Assembly (NCBI GenBank): GCA_030737875.1
Contig: CM060926.1
Coordinates: 320,607,922-320,671,921 of the forward strand
Length of the DNA: 64,000 nucleotides
Origin: Allium sativum
Lineage: Eukaryota > Streptophyta > Magnoliopsida > Asparagales > Amaryllidaceae
Direction: 5' to 3'
In this document: positions 1 through 10,739 of the stretch, piece after piece
Position numbering within the stretch: the stretch's first letter is position 1
Layout: every line of letters starts with the position of its first letter
Position numbers and translations under genes: made by a program
The notes under the pieces: model-generated
The model's input: only the letters and a program-made list of their open reading frames with translations
What the model was told of the DNA's origin: nothing
Databases searched by the model: none

Positions 1-1
1 T

Positions 2-660
2 ATGAAGCTCTCTGGCAAAGCGGCCAATATTGTTCAAGGATTCATGAGACAAACATACGAAAATACTTTAAACTGCATCGATACAAACTACTTTGGCAGC
101 AAAAGAGTTACAGATGCTCTTCTTCCTCTTCTGGAAAAATCCACTTACCCTGCAAAAATAGTCAATCTTTCTTCTTTAAGAGGAGATCTCAAGGTGAAAG
201 TTTGATTCTCATGCTAATAAATTTTGATCAATTCAATGGAAGTTTAAGTGCACTTGTTAAATAGAAGTCGCTGCCTGAACAGAGAATTCCTAATGAGAAA
301 ACCAGAGCTGAACTTAATGATGTAGACAGGATGAACGAAAGCGACATAGAGAACATTCTGGAAAGATTCTTAAGAGACATGAAAGATGGAAGACTGAAAG
401 AAAATGGATGGCCCGATATAGTGCCAGGTTACAGCATATCTAAGGCAGCGTTGAACGCATACACAAGAGTTCTTGCAAAGAGATATCCTGACATGCACAT
501 AAACTGTGTGCACCCTGGTTTTGTTAAAACCGATCTTAACTTAAACATGGGGATGATGAGTACTGAAGAAGGAGCAAAAGGCCCGGTCATGTTAGCTCTA
601 ATGGCTAGGAATGGTGTCTCAGGATGTTACTTTGATCAGACTAAGTTAGCAGACTTCTGA
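2..660 (+). CDS. Short-chain dehydrogenase/reductase, 3' part (salutaridine/neomenthol reductase type)
   Basis: This is the C-terminal part of a classical NADP(H)-dependent SDR, a carbonyl reductase family acting in specialised metabolism. The 5' end lies outside the window. Two exons are visible: 2-193, ending AAG before GTGAAAG, and 265-660, after an acceptor ending in AG at 263-264. The 71-bp intron 194-264 is phase 0 and the frame continues cleanly across it. The first exon ends with VNLSSLRG, which carries the catalytic serine. The second has YSISK, the YxxxK catalytic pair, then CVHPGFVKTDL and a C-terminal CYFDQT, features typical of the plant salutaridine reductase/(+)-neomenthol dehydrogenase group. 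The spacer between the two motifs is long, as in that group. No frame damage is seen, so the gene looks intact. The exact substrate cannot be told from sequence. Confidence 0.9.
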
Positions 661-1292
661 ATTTGGTATGCACCCTTGTAGACTTTGGAGAAGGATGGCC
701 TACTAGATATATATCCATCTGTATATTGTGCCTACAGAATATAAGTAATTGTGGTAGTATTGTGCCTACAGAATATAAGTAATAAAGGAGATGTATTATC
801 TTGTCAAGTAGCATATATTCGCAAACTGAACAAATTTTAGGGCAAATGGATAGGAAACATTGTGCCAAGTATTATTGATTCCATCTGTATATAATCACTA
901 ATTCTATATTTTTCTCCACATGGCAATGGCATATTGACTCCGGGAATGCAAAAGAATTAGAATGCGAGTTACCTGTTGTATGCTTAATAGGTTCACCAGA
1001 TAATTCACATTGCTGGAACATAATACGTAATGGTCCAAATCAAAATATAGCATTTCAGCTATATAGAAGCAAAAAGGGCACTAAAACACACCAAAAATTG
1101 TACCATTCTGCATCATTTTGATGTATTTGCATTTTGATTAATTCTGTATTTCATACACTCATCATCTATACATTAATGATTATGGTTACATTTTATTCTT
1201 TTGGTAATCGCGATATATCATACTAACCATACATGATTTTTACAATATGCCTTTTTATAATTAAATTTAAACTGGAGGAATAACATATTAAC
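661..1292. other. 3' flank of the SDR gene with a short tandem duplication
   Basis: No coding region is seen. A 26-base segment at 724-749 (TATTGTGCCTACAGAATATA and onward) is repeated exactly at 758-783, giving a tandem duplication of period 34 just behind the stop codon and probably inside the 3' UTR. The remainder is AT-rich with no clear element. Confidence 0.6.
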
Positions 1293-1353
1293 ATGTATAT
1301 TCAATTACAGTCATCGCTGCAGAGATTTTCGTTCGTGGATTGCATTCACTAAC

Positions 1354-1808
1354 CAGTGCCGGCTCAACGAGTCGGGTTGCCCTAGGCGGATTGACTAAGC
1401 CTCCATGAGATGACCAGGTTGCAGTAGGAAAAAAAATGAAAATAATAGAAAATCAGCAAAAAAATAGAAAATCAGCCACCATAGGGCTTAAAAAAGCCCC
1501 AAAAAATAGAAAAGCAGCAACCAGCGGAAAAAGACAAAAAAATAATTAGAAAAGCAGCAACCGAGAGTAAAAGGCAGAAAATAAAACAACACAGTAGCCA
1601 GCGCCAAGAATCGAACACTGGACTTCTTAGCTGAGGGGAAAACATATAACCAGCTAAGCTACAGATACCATTAACACGTCATTGTTATGCTTCTCTATAA
1701 ATTTACTGACTGTTAGTCACCACCACTTCCTCCTCCTTGGCCGTTGCCCCTCCGGGGCGGGTTGCCCTCTTCGGCCGCCTAGGTGGCCTAGCCCTAAAAC
1801 CGGACCTG
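1354..1808. mobile_element. hAT-type MITE inserted in the LINE
   Basis: A 455-bp insertion flanked by an exact 8-bp duplication TCACTAAC (1346-1353 and 1809-1816), the length expected of hAT transposases. The ends are inverted: CAGTGCCGGC on the left, and CAGGTCCGGT when the right end is read on the other strand. Secondary similarity of the ends continues through GGGTTGCCCTAGGCGG and its degenerate counterpart GCCGCCTAGG. There is no transposase, so it is non-autonomous. The middle contains A-rich sequence and a tRNA-like segment. Confidence 0.8.
1601..1669 (-). pseudogene. tRNA-like segment inside the hAT MITE
   Basis: Read on the - strand this stretch has a perfect RNA polymerase III A box, TAGCTTAGCTGG (1650-1661), and a near-consensus B box, TGTTCGATTCT (1607-1617), spaced as in a tRNA. 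The 5' and 3' ends do not pair into an acceptor stem, so it is not a working tRNA gene. It could be a tRNA pseudogene or a tRNA-derived SINE head captured by the transposon. Confidence 0.6.
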
Positions 1809-1818
1809 TCACTAACAA

Positions 1819-3190
1819 TAGCTGGGCATAGGTTTGGCATTCTGACGGGCTGCCCGCTTATATCTTCTTTATCTTCCGCTAACGACACCATCATTTTTAC
1901 TAATGGAAGTTGTCATTCGAATCCGAATCTTGTTTGTCTTATTCGGCAGTACAAGCATTGTTCAGGCCAACTCGTTAACACTGCTAAAAGCTGCTTCGTC
2001 CCAGCGAAAGATCTGTCTTCGGCTACATCTACTTGAATTGAGACATTTACTGGGTTCAAGGCTGTTTCCCTTCCGTTACTCTATCTCGGTATTGTTCTGT
2101 ATCGAGGCAGGAAACTTAATGTCATCTTCGATCCCCTAACTAACAAAGCTAGAGGAAAGATTATTCGTTGGAATGTTTCTCTTCTTTCTCAGGTAGGTAG
2201 ACTTGTTCTCATTAAGTTTGTTCTCGACTCGCCAGGTTCTCATGTCTTTGCTGCCATGACGCCTACGTCTTCTTCCGCTCTTATCGCTCGATGACGTCGT
2301 TTTTTCTGAGGAATCAAGGACAACACTAATCATCACAATTGGATCTCCTGAAAAACCGTTTGTCATCCTAAAAGTGAGGGAGGTCTGCGTCTCTGTAACC
2401 CTAAGGACATTTATACTGTCTTCGCTTGTAAGTTGTGGGCAAAGTTTGGAGCGAACGATTCGCTCTGGACGACGTCCGTCCACACCAAGTATCATAGGCT
2501 TGCGGGTGCGAATTTCTTTGATGTCCCATCCTACGCTAGTGAGACGTGGAAACAGATGCAATCCACGAAGGCTTGTCGGATTCGCATGGAGGTGGTACCA
2601 ATTGGGACGGCAGTCCCTTTTCGATTAAGGCAGCGTGGAATTCGGCGAGGTCTTCAGCTCCACGGCTTCACCTTTTCTCTTTCATATGGTAAAGTCTCTT
2701 TGTTTATGTGGAAAACTCTGCATGCGGGGTTACTATTGGACGAGAATCTGCAAAGGATAGGAATCCCTATCGTTTCCCGATGTAGGTGCTGCAGTTCAAG
2801 CTTTTTGGAAATCAAATTTCATTGGTTTCTATGCCAAATCGGTTTGAAATTACTTCAGGAATTTGATGGATTGCCGAAGTAATACCTCCTCGCTTGCGGA
2901 TTTACTGAGACTCTAGTGGACAGAAATCTCAGGAAATCGATTCGCTCGATCCTATTTCGTCTTATTCCTTATCTTATCTGCTGGCATATTTGGTGCTCGA
3001 TGAATAAGGCAATATATGATGAAGTGTCTATGGATCCTCCTACCATCATTCGAAGGGTAAGGATTGATGTTTTCCTTGTGTTTCGAGGTAGGCCTTTCAG
3101 GGGTGTTATCAGACCTCGCTCTAGGAGATTGGCCAGTACCTTTGGTATTACATCGGTTCTGACAACTCCTAGGGTGGGAGTTGGTTGATT
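1819..3190 (+). pseudogene. LINE ORF2 remnant: reverse transcriptase C-terminus and zf-RVT
   Basis: Degenerate coding sequence spread over three + frames. At about 1865-1915 the text SSANDTIIFTNGS matches the reverse transcriptase active-site block, normally FADD, here changed to SAND. It is followed by CSGQLVN. Near 2070-2210 comes the YLG...LYRGRK...GRLVLIK block, then KLWAKF near 2430. A zf-RVT-like domain follows at about 2690-2795 (LFMWKTLHAGLL...RCRCC), with a final block CWHIWCSMNKAIY near 2980-3020. Several stops and frameshifts separate the blocks, so this is a dead copy. Confidence 0.85.
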
Positions 3191-3905
3191 TTTTTCGTCT
3201 TACAGCTTTTCCTTGTTGTCGTCGCTTTTTACAATACCTCACCCCTTTGCCCCTTGGGATCTTATGTTGTTTGCTAGTAGTACAAGGTATGAATTTATAG
3301 GTTTGAGAGTCTCCTTTTTCTGAAGCTGGAGGTGTTAGTTTTCACTTGGGATCTATGGTGCTGGTGGAGCAGAAGATTTCCGTTTTACTTGGAGTTGTTC
3401 CTAGGAGCTTTGACTGGATACGCTAATTGAGGCCACTGGACCTAAGTGACTGACTATATCTTCGCCTGTTTAGTGGATCGTTGCTATGACTTAGGCATCG
3501 ACACTGATGGGCACAGCTTCGCCTTCTTCGACTGCTTTTGGAGTTTTTTGTCGTTCATCTTTTGTACTTTAGCTTTTTCTACTTTGTTACCTGTGTTTGT
3601 GTGTTTGCACAATTTCTATAGCCATCTCTACAAAAACTGTTTTTGTGAGTTGGAGAATGATTAGATTCTCCTTTTTGTTATATTATTTCTATTTAAACCA
3701 AAAAAAAAAAAAGAATGTATACTCAATTACTCATGACATGTGCCTTCATACAATAATAAGGATGAACTGTTTATTCCTTAAACAAACAAATTAGCTCATG
3801 AAACAATATTTAGAACCATGGTTATTTATCAACAATTTAGGTAAATGATGGACGATCATATATGTGTAAACAGTTCAATTTTTGAAATGTAATAGTTAAC
3901 CATCA

Positions 3906-4078
3906 GGGGTTTGTTATATGCACTCCAAAATTGGTTAAGGGGCGTCATAAAAAGTCCCAAAAACGGTATACTACCACCGAAAACCCATTTTCGGCCATGC
4001 TCTACCGAATAACAAGGGTAAATTCGGTTACCGATGACGCCCCTTAACCAAAAAGGGAGTGTCATTAACAACACTCTG
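3906..4078. mobile_element. 173-bp MITE with long inverted repeats
   Basis: The inner 16 bases of the ends, GGTTAAGGGGCGTCAT (3933-3948) and its complement (4034-4049), match perfectly. Weaker similarity runs outward through CACTCC on both sides, making inverted ends of about 40 bases. The repeat ACCATCA flanks it at 3899-3905 and 4079-4085 and is the likely target duplication (7 visible bases; 8 or 9 before decay). The class is uncertain, Mutator-like or hAT-like. Confidence 0.7.
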
Positions 4079-4085
4079 ACCATCA

Positions 4086-4664
4086 TAATGATAATGATTG
4101 TCGTAACAGAGATAAAACTTTATAATTACCAGTAACAATTGTGATTCTGGTAATAGGTTATAAGCGCAGTTACCACAACCATGACACACTAGTTTTGATC
4201 ACAAAGGTTAAGTACATCCAACTACTTAAAATATCAAATGAACCCGTGCCCCCCTTTCCTATCAAAAGAAGGGATCTAATTCCAAACAGCAGCACATGAA
4301 TATCCCTCAACTGCAGATAATAAGAGTAATAATTCGATGAATATCCATAGCGCATTGATTTTACCTGTATAAACCTCCAAACAGGAAAAGATAATGCATT
4401 TTTTGTCTACCACACAATAAGATAACCGACTTTGTACAATGGGAACATGCAGAATATTCTAGCAATATTCTACTCGATCATCTATTAAATTGAAAACATG
4501 AATAGAATACAATATATTACTAAAAGCACATAAAAATTACATACCTAATGCAATTTGACCAGGACTTTTGTCTCTTACTGACAGTTTCCTCCATTAAATA
4601 TACTTCAAGAACTCAGGACCCAGTAATCAGTATCAACAAATACAAATGAGTAAAGCTGCTACTA
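4086..4664 (-). other. Probable 3' UTR and downstream region of the RING gene
   Basis: On the - strand, sequence behind the RING stop reads TTAGGTATGTAAT at about 4543, a good splice donor, and TTTATACAG near 4363, a possible acceptor. A spliced 3' UTR is therefore plausible. No other coding region is seen. The MITE at 3906-4078 lies just beyond. Confidence 0.35.
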
Positions 4665-5375
4665 TCAAGATGATGCAGATGAAGAATTCCCAGCCAGACT
4701 TTGCATATAAAGTTCATCATAAGCCTTAATACTAAAACCCAAAACAAGGAATAACTCAGCTTCATCAACAAATCTCTCAGTTCTCCCAAGAAGAAAAGGT
4801 TTTCCAGCATTCAAAACCACCCCTCTAAACTCTTTACGTTTTTCTTCAGCCAGCATTTTACTCGACCCTTCTCTTTGTTCCCTATTGACAAAATTATCTA
4901 TTGCTCCCTTAATATGATGAAAAATTATATCCACATCTTCCTCTTCCATTAGAGCCTGAATTTCCCTCTTTAACCAGCTTTCAAACCACATGTTTTTTCG
5001 AAGATATCTACGCTGATTCCAATATAATTGAATATCAGATGTGCTGCTTGACATTCGTATGTTGTTGTTGTAGCAATGCAATCTAAATTCATGAGCAGCA
5101 GATAAAAAGCTATGTCTATGGGTTTGTGTCAGATAATGACGCTGGAAATGTTCTCCATCAAAATTGTGAATAATTGAATGGTTATCTGTCTTACATAAAG
5201 GGCAGCTGACCGAAGATAGAGGTCCTGGAGATTTCTTCTTGAGCACATTTGACCAATAAATAATACATGGGTAACAAAACGTGTGGAAACATTGATCAAG
5301 ATAGGCTTCTTGATCCAGCGGTTGTAGACAGATGGGGCAAATATGCTCGTCTTTGCAGGTTGTTGAAGCTTCCAT
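4665..5375 (-). CDS. RING-type E3 ubiquitin ligase, Topors-like
   Basis: An uninterrupted 236-residue protein. A C3HC4 RING finger covers residues 13-61 (C13, C16, C29, H31, C34, C37, C58, C61), with the motif CFHTFCYPC in the centre and an insert before the last CPLC. A second conserved block follows: YWNQRRYL at 118-125, then W130-W134 and EEEDVDIIFHHI at about 144-155. This arrangement resembles plant RING proteins annotated as Topors-like. The RING would recruit an E2 enzyme to ubiquitinate a substrate that cannot be named here. The first ATG precedes the RING by only 12 codons. Upstream, a pyrimidine-rich stretch ending TTCTGCAG at about 5493 suggests a 5' UTR exon; downstream, a GTATGT donor near 4543 suggests a 3' UTR intron. 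These UTR splices are inference. Confidence 0.85.
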   Translation of the reverse strand: MEASTTCKDEHICPICLQPLDQEAYLDQCFHTFCYPCIIYWSNVLKKKSPGPLSSVSCPLCKTDNHSIIHNFDGEHFQRHYLTQTHRHSFLSAAHEFRLHCYNNNIRMSSSTSDIQLYWNQRRYLRKNMWFESWLKREIQALMEEEDVDIIFHHIKGAIDNFVNREQREGSSKMLAEEKRKEFRGVVLNAGKPFLLGRTERFVDEAELFLVLGFSIKAYDELYMQSLAGNSSSASS

Positions 5376-7500
5376 TTTAAATTATTACTGAACTCGAATG
5401 TGTTCAGTTGATTATGGATTATAATCTGTCACTTCAAAGCAACAAATGCTGAAGCTGTCTTCACAATAAGCCAAATATAAAATTAATACCTGCAGAAGAA
5501 ATAAAATGTCAGTTTAGAAATGCCACACACATATGCACATGGCTAAGTGGAAAACATAAATAAAACAAACACCAAAGTGATAAATTTTGAAGAAATATAG
5601 AATCAACAAAATACTAATACAATGGCTACTATGATAATGTCAATGCTGAAAGTTTAAGCATTCATGCACATTTCAGAATAAACAAATATTAAGCCTAGGG
5701 TATAGCCTCCTGTATCAAAGAGGTTTAGCAAACCTCTCCAATTTCAAAAGGAAATTTCCGGTTGAGCACAGAGGTAACAAATTTAATGTTGTAAAATAGA
5801 AAAATATCGTTTGTACACTCAATGCTAACCCCTCCTCAAACCTAGACATGTGCACACTATCTCCTAGCTTAATAATATAAAAATGTTGAAAATAAGGATC
5901 AAATAATATATCTATCAATACCAAGAAATATAAATGATTGTTGCTAGTTCATGTCAGCAGCTATTCAGCATGTTGCAACTATAAGGGAACTAATTTATCT
6001 TAATATTCCTTCAACGTTTTCGCTTTTTCAAAAGCTAGACTCTTTTGGGTGTAAAACAAACTAATAGTTCACCACAAACTAACATTCACTTGTAGCTGAC
6101 GTTACTGGATTACCAACAAACCACAATTTCAAATCGTAAGTCCCAACTGCTAATATTTCACATTGATCTGTGACAAAATAAAGTTCTCTATTACTTAATG
6201 AAGTGCCTATAGGCAACCATTCGTCAACCAAAAACACTTCGTTCTACATGGGTTTCTCTGTTAACAATAAAGTGCTTATGGGCAGCACTTTGTCAGAGAA
6301 AAACGCTTTCTAGTACAAAATCATAAAACCGCATCCGCTAAAAGACTTCTCAAAAAGTGCTTTTATCAATAGAGTTGCAAACAAAGTGCAGAACCAACTT
6401 ATAAAACTGACTCTTCATATATTAGCTGATCAGTTAGAATCAATAACTCCTAATCAAATTAATAAGAACATTATTCCACTTTCGTATAAATTTATAACAC
6501 TACCAACATTTACTATTATTTTTAATTAACAGTGCACATTTTCATCTCATTTTCATTTCTTTTTTAAACGTCGCTTATTCATTTCCATAATTCCTTTCTA
6601 ATTTAAGTTCTCTATTTTTAAACCATTATTCCTTTTTGTTTATGCGCAGTTTGGGTAAAAATATGAATTTGACAATAAAAACCCATTTGAAAAAAAAAAA
6701 CATGAATTATGTATAAAAAGGAATTAAGGATAAATTGGTGCTAAATTATGCAACAAAAGATGATTGAACTGTAACTTTGATAAACTGAATAAATGGCATT
6801 TGGATAGACGCTAGATAGCGGAGGTTGGGTTGTACAATGAATTTAAACAAAAATGATGTTTACAAACAACCTAAAAAAATGAAGTTTAAATGCAACCTAT
6901 AATATGACAAAAAGTTACATGAAGAAAATAGGTTTATTAATAAACTTAAATTGGGCATCAAGTTTAATATAAACAAATTAACAAACATGAATAGTAGTGA
7001 TCCATTCCTACATCATAAACTGATGAGGGAAAATAAGAGGCCTACTAAGAAAATGTATAATAGGGGTCTGTTCTGACAGCGAAGGCTGATTAGGAAAAAT
7101 AAAGGGCTCGTAGTAGCGTTTCGTTCCGGCAGCAGTGATAGGCTGATTAGGGAAATTAAGAGATCAATTAAAATAATTAATTTACAGTGACCTAGGCGTT
7201 AGTTGACAATTCTATGGGGGTATGGAATAGCTAGGCGGCCAACAATAATTCTATGGTGGTCTTGGCGCTAGTAAATTAAATTGGGGACTACAACTAAGAG
7301 TGACTTATGTCAAATTGCATTTTTTTTATTGGAGATCCGTATCAGTCAGTATTCTTTTTTATGACACTACACCGAGGTATCACGAGGAGGCGAAGACACG
7401 CTTATACTGTACTGAGTAGTAGGGTCCAAACGAGGTGAGTACGAGGCTACGAGCACGTTCCGATGGGGCAGTGAGCGTGCATCGCACCGATTAGGGAAAA
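5376..7500. other. AT-rich intergenic DNA with a dispersed short repeat
   Basis: No convincing gene. Four copies of a motif near GATTAGGGAAAATAAG occur at about 7023, 7089, 7152 and 7489 in a stretch richer in GC than its surroundings, which may be worn transposon DNA. The region next to 5493 may hold 5' UTR and promoter of the RING gene. Confidence 0.4.
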
Positions 7501-7699
7501 TAAGACATTGTGACATCTGTGATTTATATTGTTCTTAGAGCTGATGGATCGAGTCTGATAAACCCGAGACAATAATCAGCATAGGTTATCACAATTGTGA
7601 TTTAGGAGTCGATCGATGAATAGAATTAGGTATATCCTAATTATGAGTTGCAGCAAAATGGTGCAAAAATTGAATGATTCGACAATCGACTATATCCTT

Positions 7700-8219
7700 G
7701 CTTATCTTCTTGTTCTTTTTTAGTGTATTGTGCTTCAAACCATTATTCTGTCTAGATTTCTCTTTTATCACGCACGTTAGTAATCATAGAACTCACTAGG
7801 CTTTATGTCTGCCTGGTTTTCTCTCTCTTTTTCCTTCCTTCCCCACAGGTTCTCAGGGTGGAGGATCTAGTAGCTGATAGAGTTTTGGTCCAGCTTGTCC
7901 CATTGGAGATTCTCATTTGTCGTATTCTCTGCTTTTACATGTATTGTTCCATGTTTGACTTATTTCTGTATTTGATGTTGAGAGGGATTTTTATTTTGAT
8001 ACTCGGATTATGTTGCTTTCACGAGAGTTGTGGTATTTTTATGATCTATGATGTAATAACATTTTTTATTCTGTTTTAAATAAAATTTTACGTTCCATTG
8101 TGCTTTTCATATGTTGTCTTGTGAATTTTAGTCTCTATGATGTTATTTTATATTTATACGCTTCATATTTCTTAACAAAATTCTCATATGGATGACGCTA
8201 AAAAATGTGGAGTGTTACA
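7700..8219 (+). repeat. Decayed 3' end of a TGTAACA-class LTR
   Basis: The stretch has the same order of features as the end of the LTR at 30119-34528: a pyrimidine tract, CCCCACAGGTTCTCAGGG (compare CCCCCAGGTTTCAGGG at 34182-34197), about 330 bases of T-rich sequence, and a terminus GGAGTGTTACA at 8209-8219 (compare GGGGTGTTACA). The left part cannot be traced and no target duplication was found, so the boundary is approximate. Confidence 0.4.
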
Positions 8220-9700
8220 CATTGCATCGTAATTTGAATACAAGTTAACTAGTAACCACACTTTTTTCTCTCTGTCTATAATTTTAATATAATTTAGCCT
8301 GGACAAGACCTTTAAATTACTGGATTTTTTTACATTAGTTATTAATAGTATCTATTATGAGTCAAAACATTAAAAAACGATGGTTAACGTATTGAAAAAG
8401 ACAAATCATATTGATAATCAACTTTGAATCATTCTTTCTAATGGAGAAATCAAGCCCACAAGGTCATAATCTTGAAAATAAATTTAAGAACACCATTTCT
8501 TAAGTCGTTGTCGTTCAAGGGCGAACCCAAAGTTCTACTTGAGTAGGATCCAAACTTTAAAAAAAGAAGGGGAGCGTCAGATACAATATAATTTTTGGTG
8601 AAAATATGCTTAGCACAATGCACAATGCTAGGTAATTAATAAAATATATAATAGCATCACCGTATTAATATTTCAGAGGGGTCAACTGCTTCTTCTGAAG
8701 CAAAAGTAGATTCGCCCTAGTTGTCATTGGTATCATCTGACAGACACAGATCTTCAGAGTATGATGATTTACAAAATGTTTGATAGGTGTCTTCTGCACT
8801 TAAAAACCATAGAGAAGGGAGTTACTACTTGTTATAGACGCCTCTAAACAGTTTATGATATGATCATTATAATTCACTATGCTTTTATCAGCTTTAATGT
8901 TATCATTGCGATTGCATCAATAACAATCAACTTTAGCCTGCAGATAAATGAAACTGGGATTAAACCATGAAATCAGGATATCTATTTTTTTTTTTTTTTT
9001 TTTTTCTGTTGCTGTTGCTGTTGCTGTCGTTTTTATTATTGTTACTATTATTTCCTGGCACTTTTGTTGCTTCTTGTATTTTCAGTACATCTACCATCTA
9101 TGTGGTCATCTACTTTGACTCATGCATCCCAACCAATATGTTTCATAGAATTCTTTTCTCATTCATTATTGTTTATTCACTTTCTTATATCTCCCATGAC
9201 TGGGTTATTTTCCCCATTTTTCCTCATAATGACACTTGCTTCTTTTGGCTTCCAGTCCATTTTTATCATCACTAAAAAAAGTCTGTAATTCTTCTCATCA
9301 AGAAAATCAACTACAACATATCTTTTAGATCAACGTACGATAGACTCCAAATGATTGTTTATTGAAATATTTAGGGTTTACATAGAAAATCAATAGTAAA
9401 TGGGACTAGGGTTTAATTGACACAATATATGGTCGAAGCCGTCACACAACTTTTCATTGGTCTGGTGTGTCCTTTACGTTCTCAAATGTTCCTCTACAAT
9501 CAGGACTACTTATAACAAGTAATAAACAGCTTCGCTGAGGAGCTTATTGGAGATCAGTTTTGGAGAGCCTTTCTTTTAGTTATGTTGTACTTCTCTTTTG
9601 CATTTCTTGGAGTGACTATTGTATTATTTAGGAATAGATATACTTCATAATCGGGTGGTGGTCTGGCCGAAACTCGATTTTGAAGTATGATGGGCGGCGC
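8220..9700. other. Intergenic; poly-T run and hexamer repeat
   Basis: No gene is supported. A run of 21 T at 8985-9005 is followed by CTGTTG repeated three and a half times (9006-9027). The poly-T could be the tail of a - strand retroposon or simple slippage. The open frame that crosses it is low complexity and is not called. Confidence 0.5.
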
Positions 9701-10072
9701 CAGGGGCGAGCAATGTTCGGTTCAAACCGAACTAACTGACAAAACCGATTCATTTCGGTCGGTTCGGTTCGATTTTAAAACTAAATTGGTTTGTATTCGG
9801 TTTGTAAAATATATATTTTTGTTATCGATTTGATCGAATTAACCGAACCTTTAATTTATTATCTAATTTTATGGTATTGAAGTACTTTAAATAATTTGGT
9901 TTAGTGATAAAATACAAAGACATGTGTTGCAAATAAATCAAATTTTGTTATAAATATAAAAATTTTCCAAACATGAATTTATGTTTTACTTTGAATGAAA
10001 TCATCATTTAAATAATAACACATCCTTCAAGTTCGATTAAACCAACCGTACCGACCGATTGCTCACTCCTAG
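9701..10072. mobile_element. hAT-like MITE (GGGGTGAGCAA family)
   Basis: The left end is CAGGGGCGAGCAAT; the right end read inverted is CTAGGAGTGAGCAAT. Both lead into CGGT-rich sequence (GGTCGGTTCGGTTCG on the left, CGGTCGGTACGGTTG on the right, inverted). This matches the widespread plant hAT MITEs whose ends read GGGGTGAGCAA followed by GGTTCGGT repeats. No transposase and no clear 8-bp duplication were seen. Confidence 0.65.
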
Positions 10073-10190
10073 GCAGTGGTTTTCTGGAGCTAATCGATCT
10101 ACCTCTTTTACTTTTGGACATAGTCTAAGTTGGTTGTTTACAATTGGTTACCTGCCAGACATATTGCCAATTATTGTCACTTGTTTCTCG

Positions 10191-10192
<2 letters not shown>

Positions 10193-10271
<79 letters not shown>
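10193..10271. repeat. (CA)n(TA)n microsatellite
   Basis: About 26 bases of CA followed by about 46 bases of TA. It abuts the left side of the MITE at 10279-10638. Confidence 0.95.
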
Positions 10272-10273
<2 letters not shown>

Positions 10274-10278
10274 AAAGC

Positions 10279-10638
10279 GTTCAGTTGCACCGCAAAAATG
10301 GAGCACCCCAAATGCCCTCTGATTTCCTCCTCTCATTTGTATTAAAGAATGTGAGTGGAAGGTAAGAGAATGAGTGGAAGGCGAGAGGGAGGAAATGTGT
10401 GGTGGAAAAGTGGAAGACTAAAGGTGACCTGCAATACAGAACCTATAGGTATAACCTTTCGTTTAATACTAAAATCGACAATAAAGGTATTTGAGGTTGG
10501 ACCAATCGAAGATACACGACAAAAGGAATTGTTCTATCTCCAAACTTTACCTTTACCAAACGTAACTTTATTTCAATAATTTGGTTCTTTACATTCCGAA
10601 CTGCGTAGGGGTGCTCACTATTTGAGGTGCCATTGAAC
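10279..10638. mobile_element. MITE lying between dinucleotide repeats, copy A
   Basis: A 360-bp segment with inverted ends: GTTCAGTTGCACC on the left and GTTCAATGGCACC when the right end is read inverted. The similarity continues inward through AAA..TG.GAGCACCCC on both sides. It is bracketed by (TA)n on the left and (AC)n(AT)n on the right. A second member of the same family is at 16477-16652. No coding capacity is seen. Confidence 0.65.
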
Positions 10639-10646
10639 CTGCCTCT

Positions 10647-10648
10647 AT

Positions 10649-10715
<67 letters not shown>

Positions 10716-10731
10716 AGTGTGTGTGCGCGCG
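10647..10731. repeat. (AC)n(AT)n(GT)n palindromic microsatellite
   Basis: AC repeats, then AT repeats, then GT repeats, so the tract is a near-perfect inverted repeat of about 80 bases able to form a hairpin or cruciform. It directly follows MITE copy A. Confidence 0.9.
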
Positions 10732-10739
10732 CTCTTTTC

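Larger units (their letters stand above)
1309..3714 (+). mobile_element. 5'-truncated LINE (L1-type) with poly-A and target duplication
   Basis: A non-LTR retrotransposon copy. It is bounded by a 16-base duplication ATGTATAYTCAATTAC at 1293-1308 and 3715-3730 (one mismatch). It ends in a run of 13 A at 3700-3712, which fixes the + orientation. The body encodes the C-terminal part of ORF2, and it was later split by a hAT MITE at 1354-1808. The copy begins inside the reverse transcriptase, so it is 5'-truncated as expected from target-primed reverse transcription. The sequence from 3245 to 3699 is 3' UTR-like. Confidence 0.85.

Noticed and set aside
1601..1669. Functional tRNA gene
   Set aside because: A and B boxes are good, but the ends do not form an acceptor stem and the anticodon arm is not convincing.
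8967..9275. 102-residue + frame starting in the poly-T
   Set aside because: Low complexity start and no motif; simple AT-rich chance frame.
10059..10365. Open frames over the CA/TA repeats
   Set aside because: They encode only repeated His-Thr and Ile-Tyr and exist on both strands because dinucleotide repeats lack stops.
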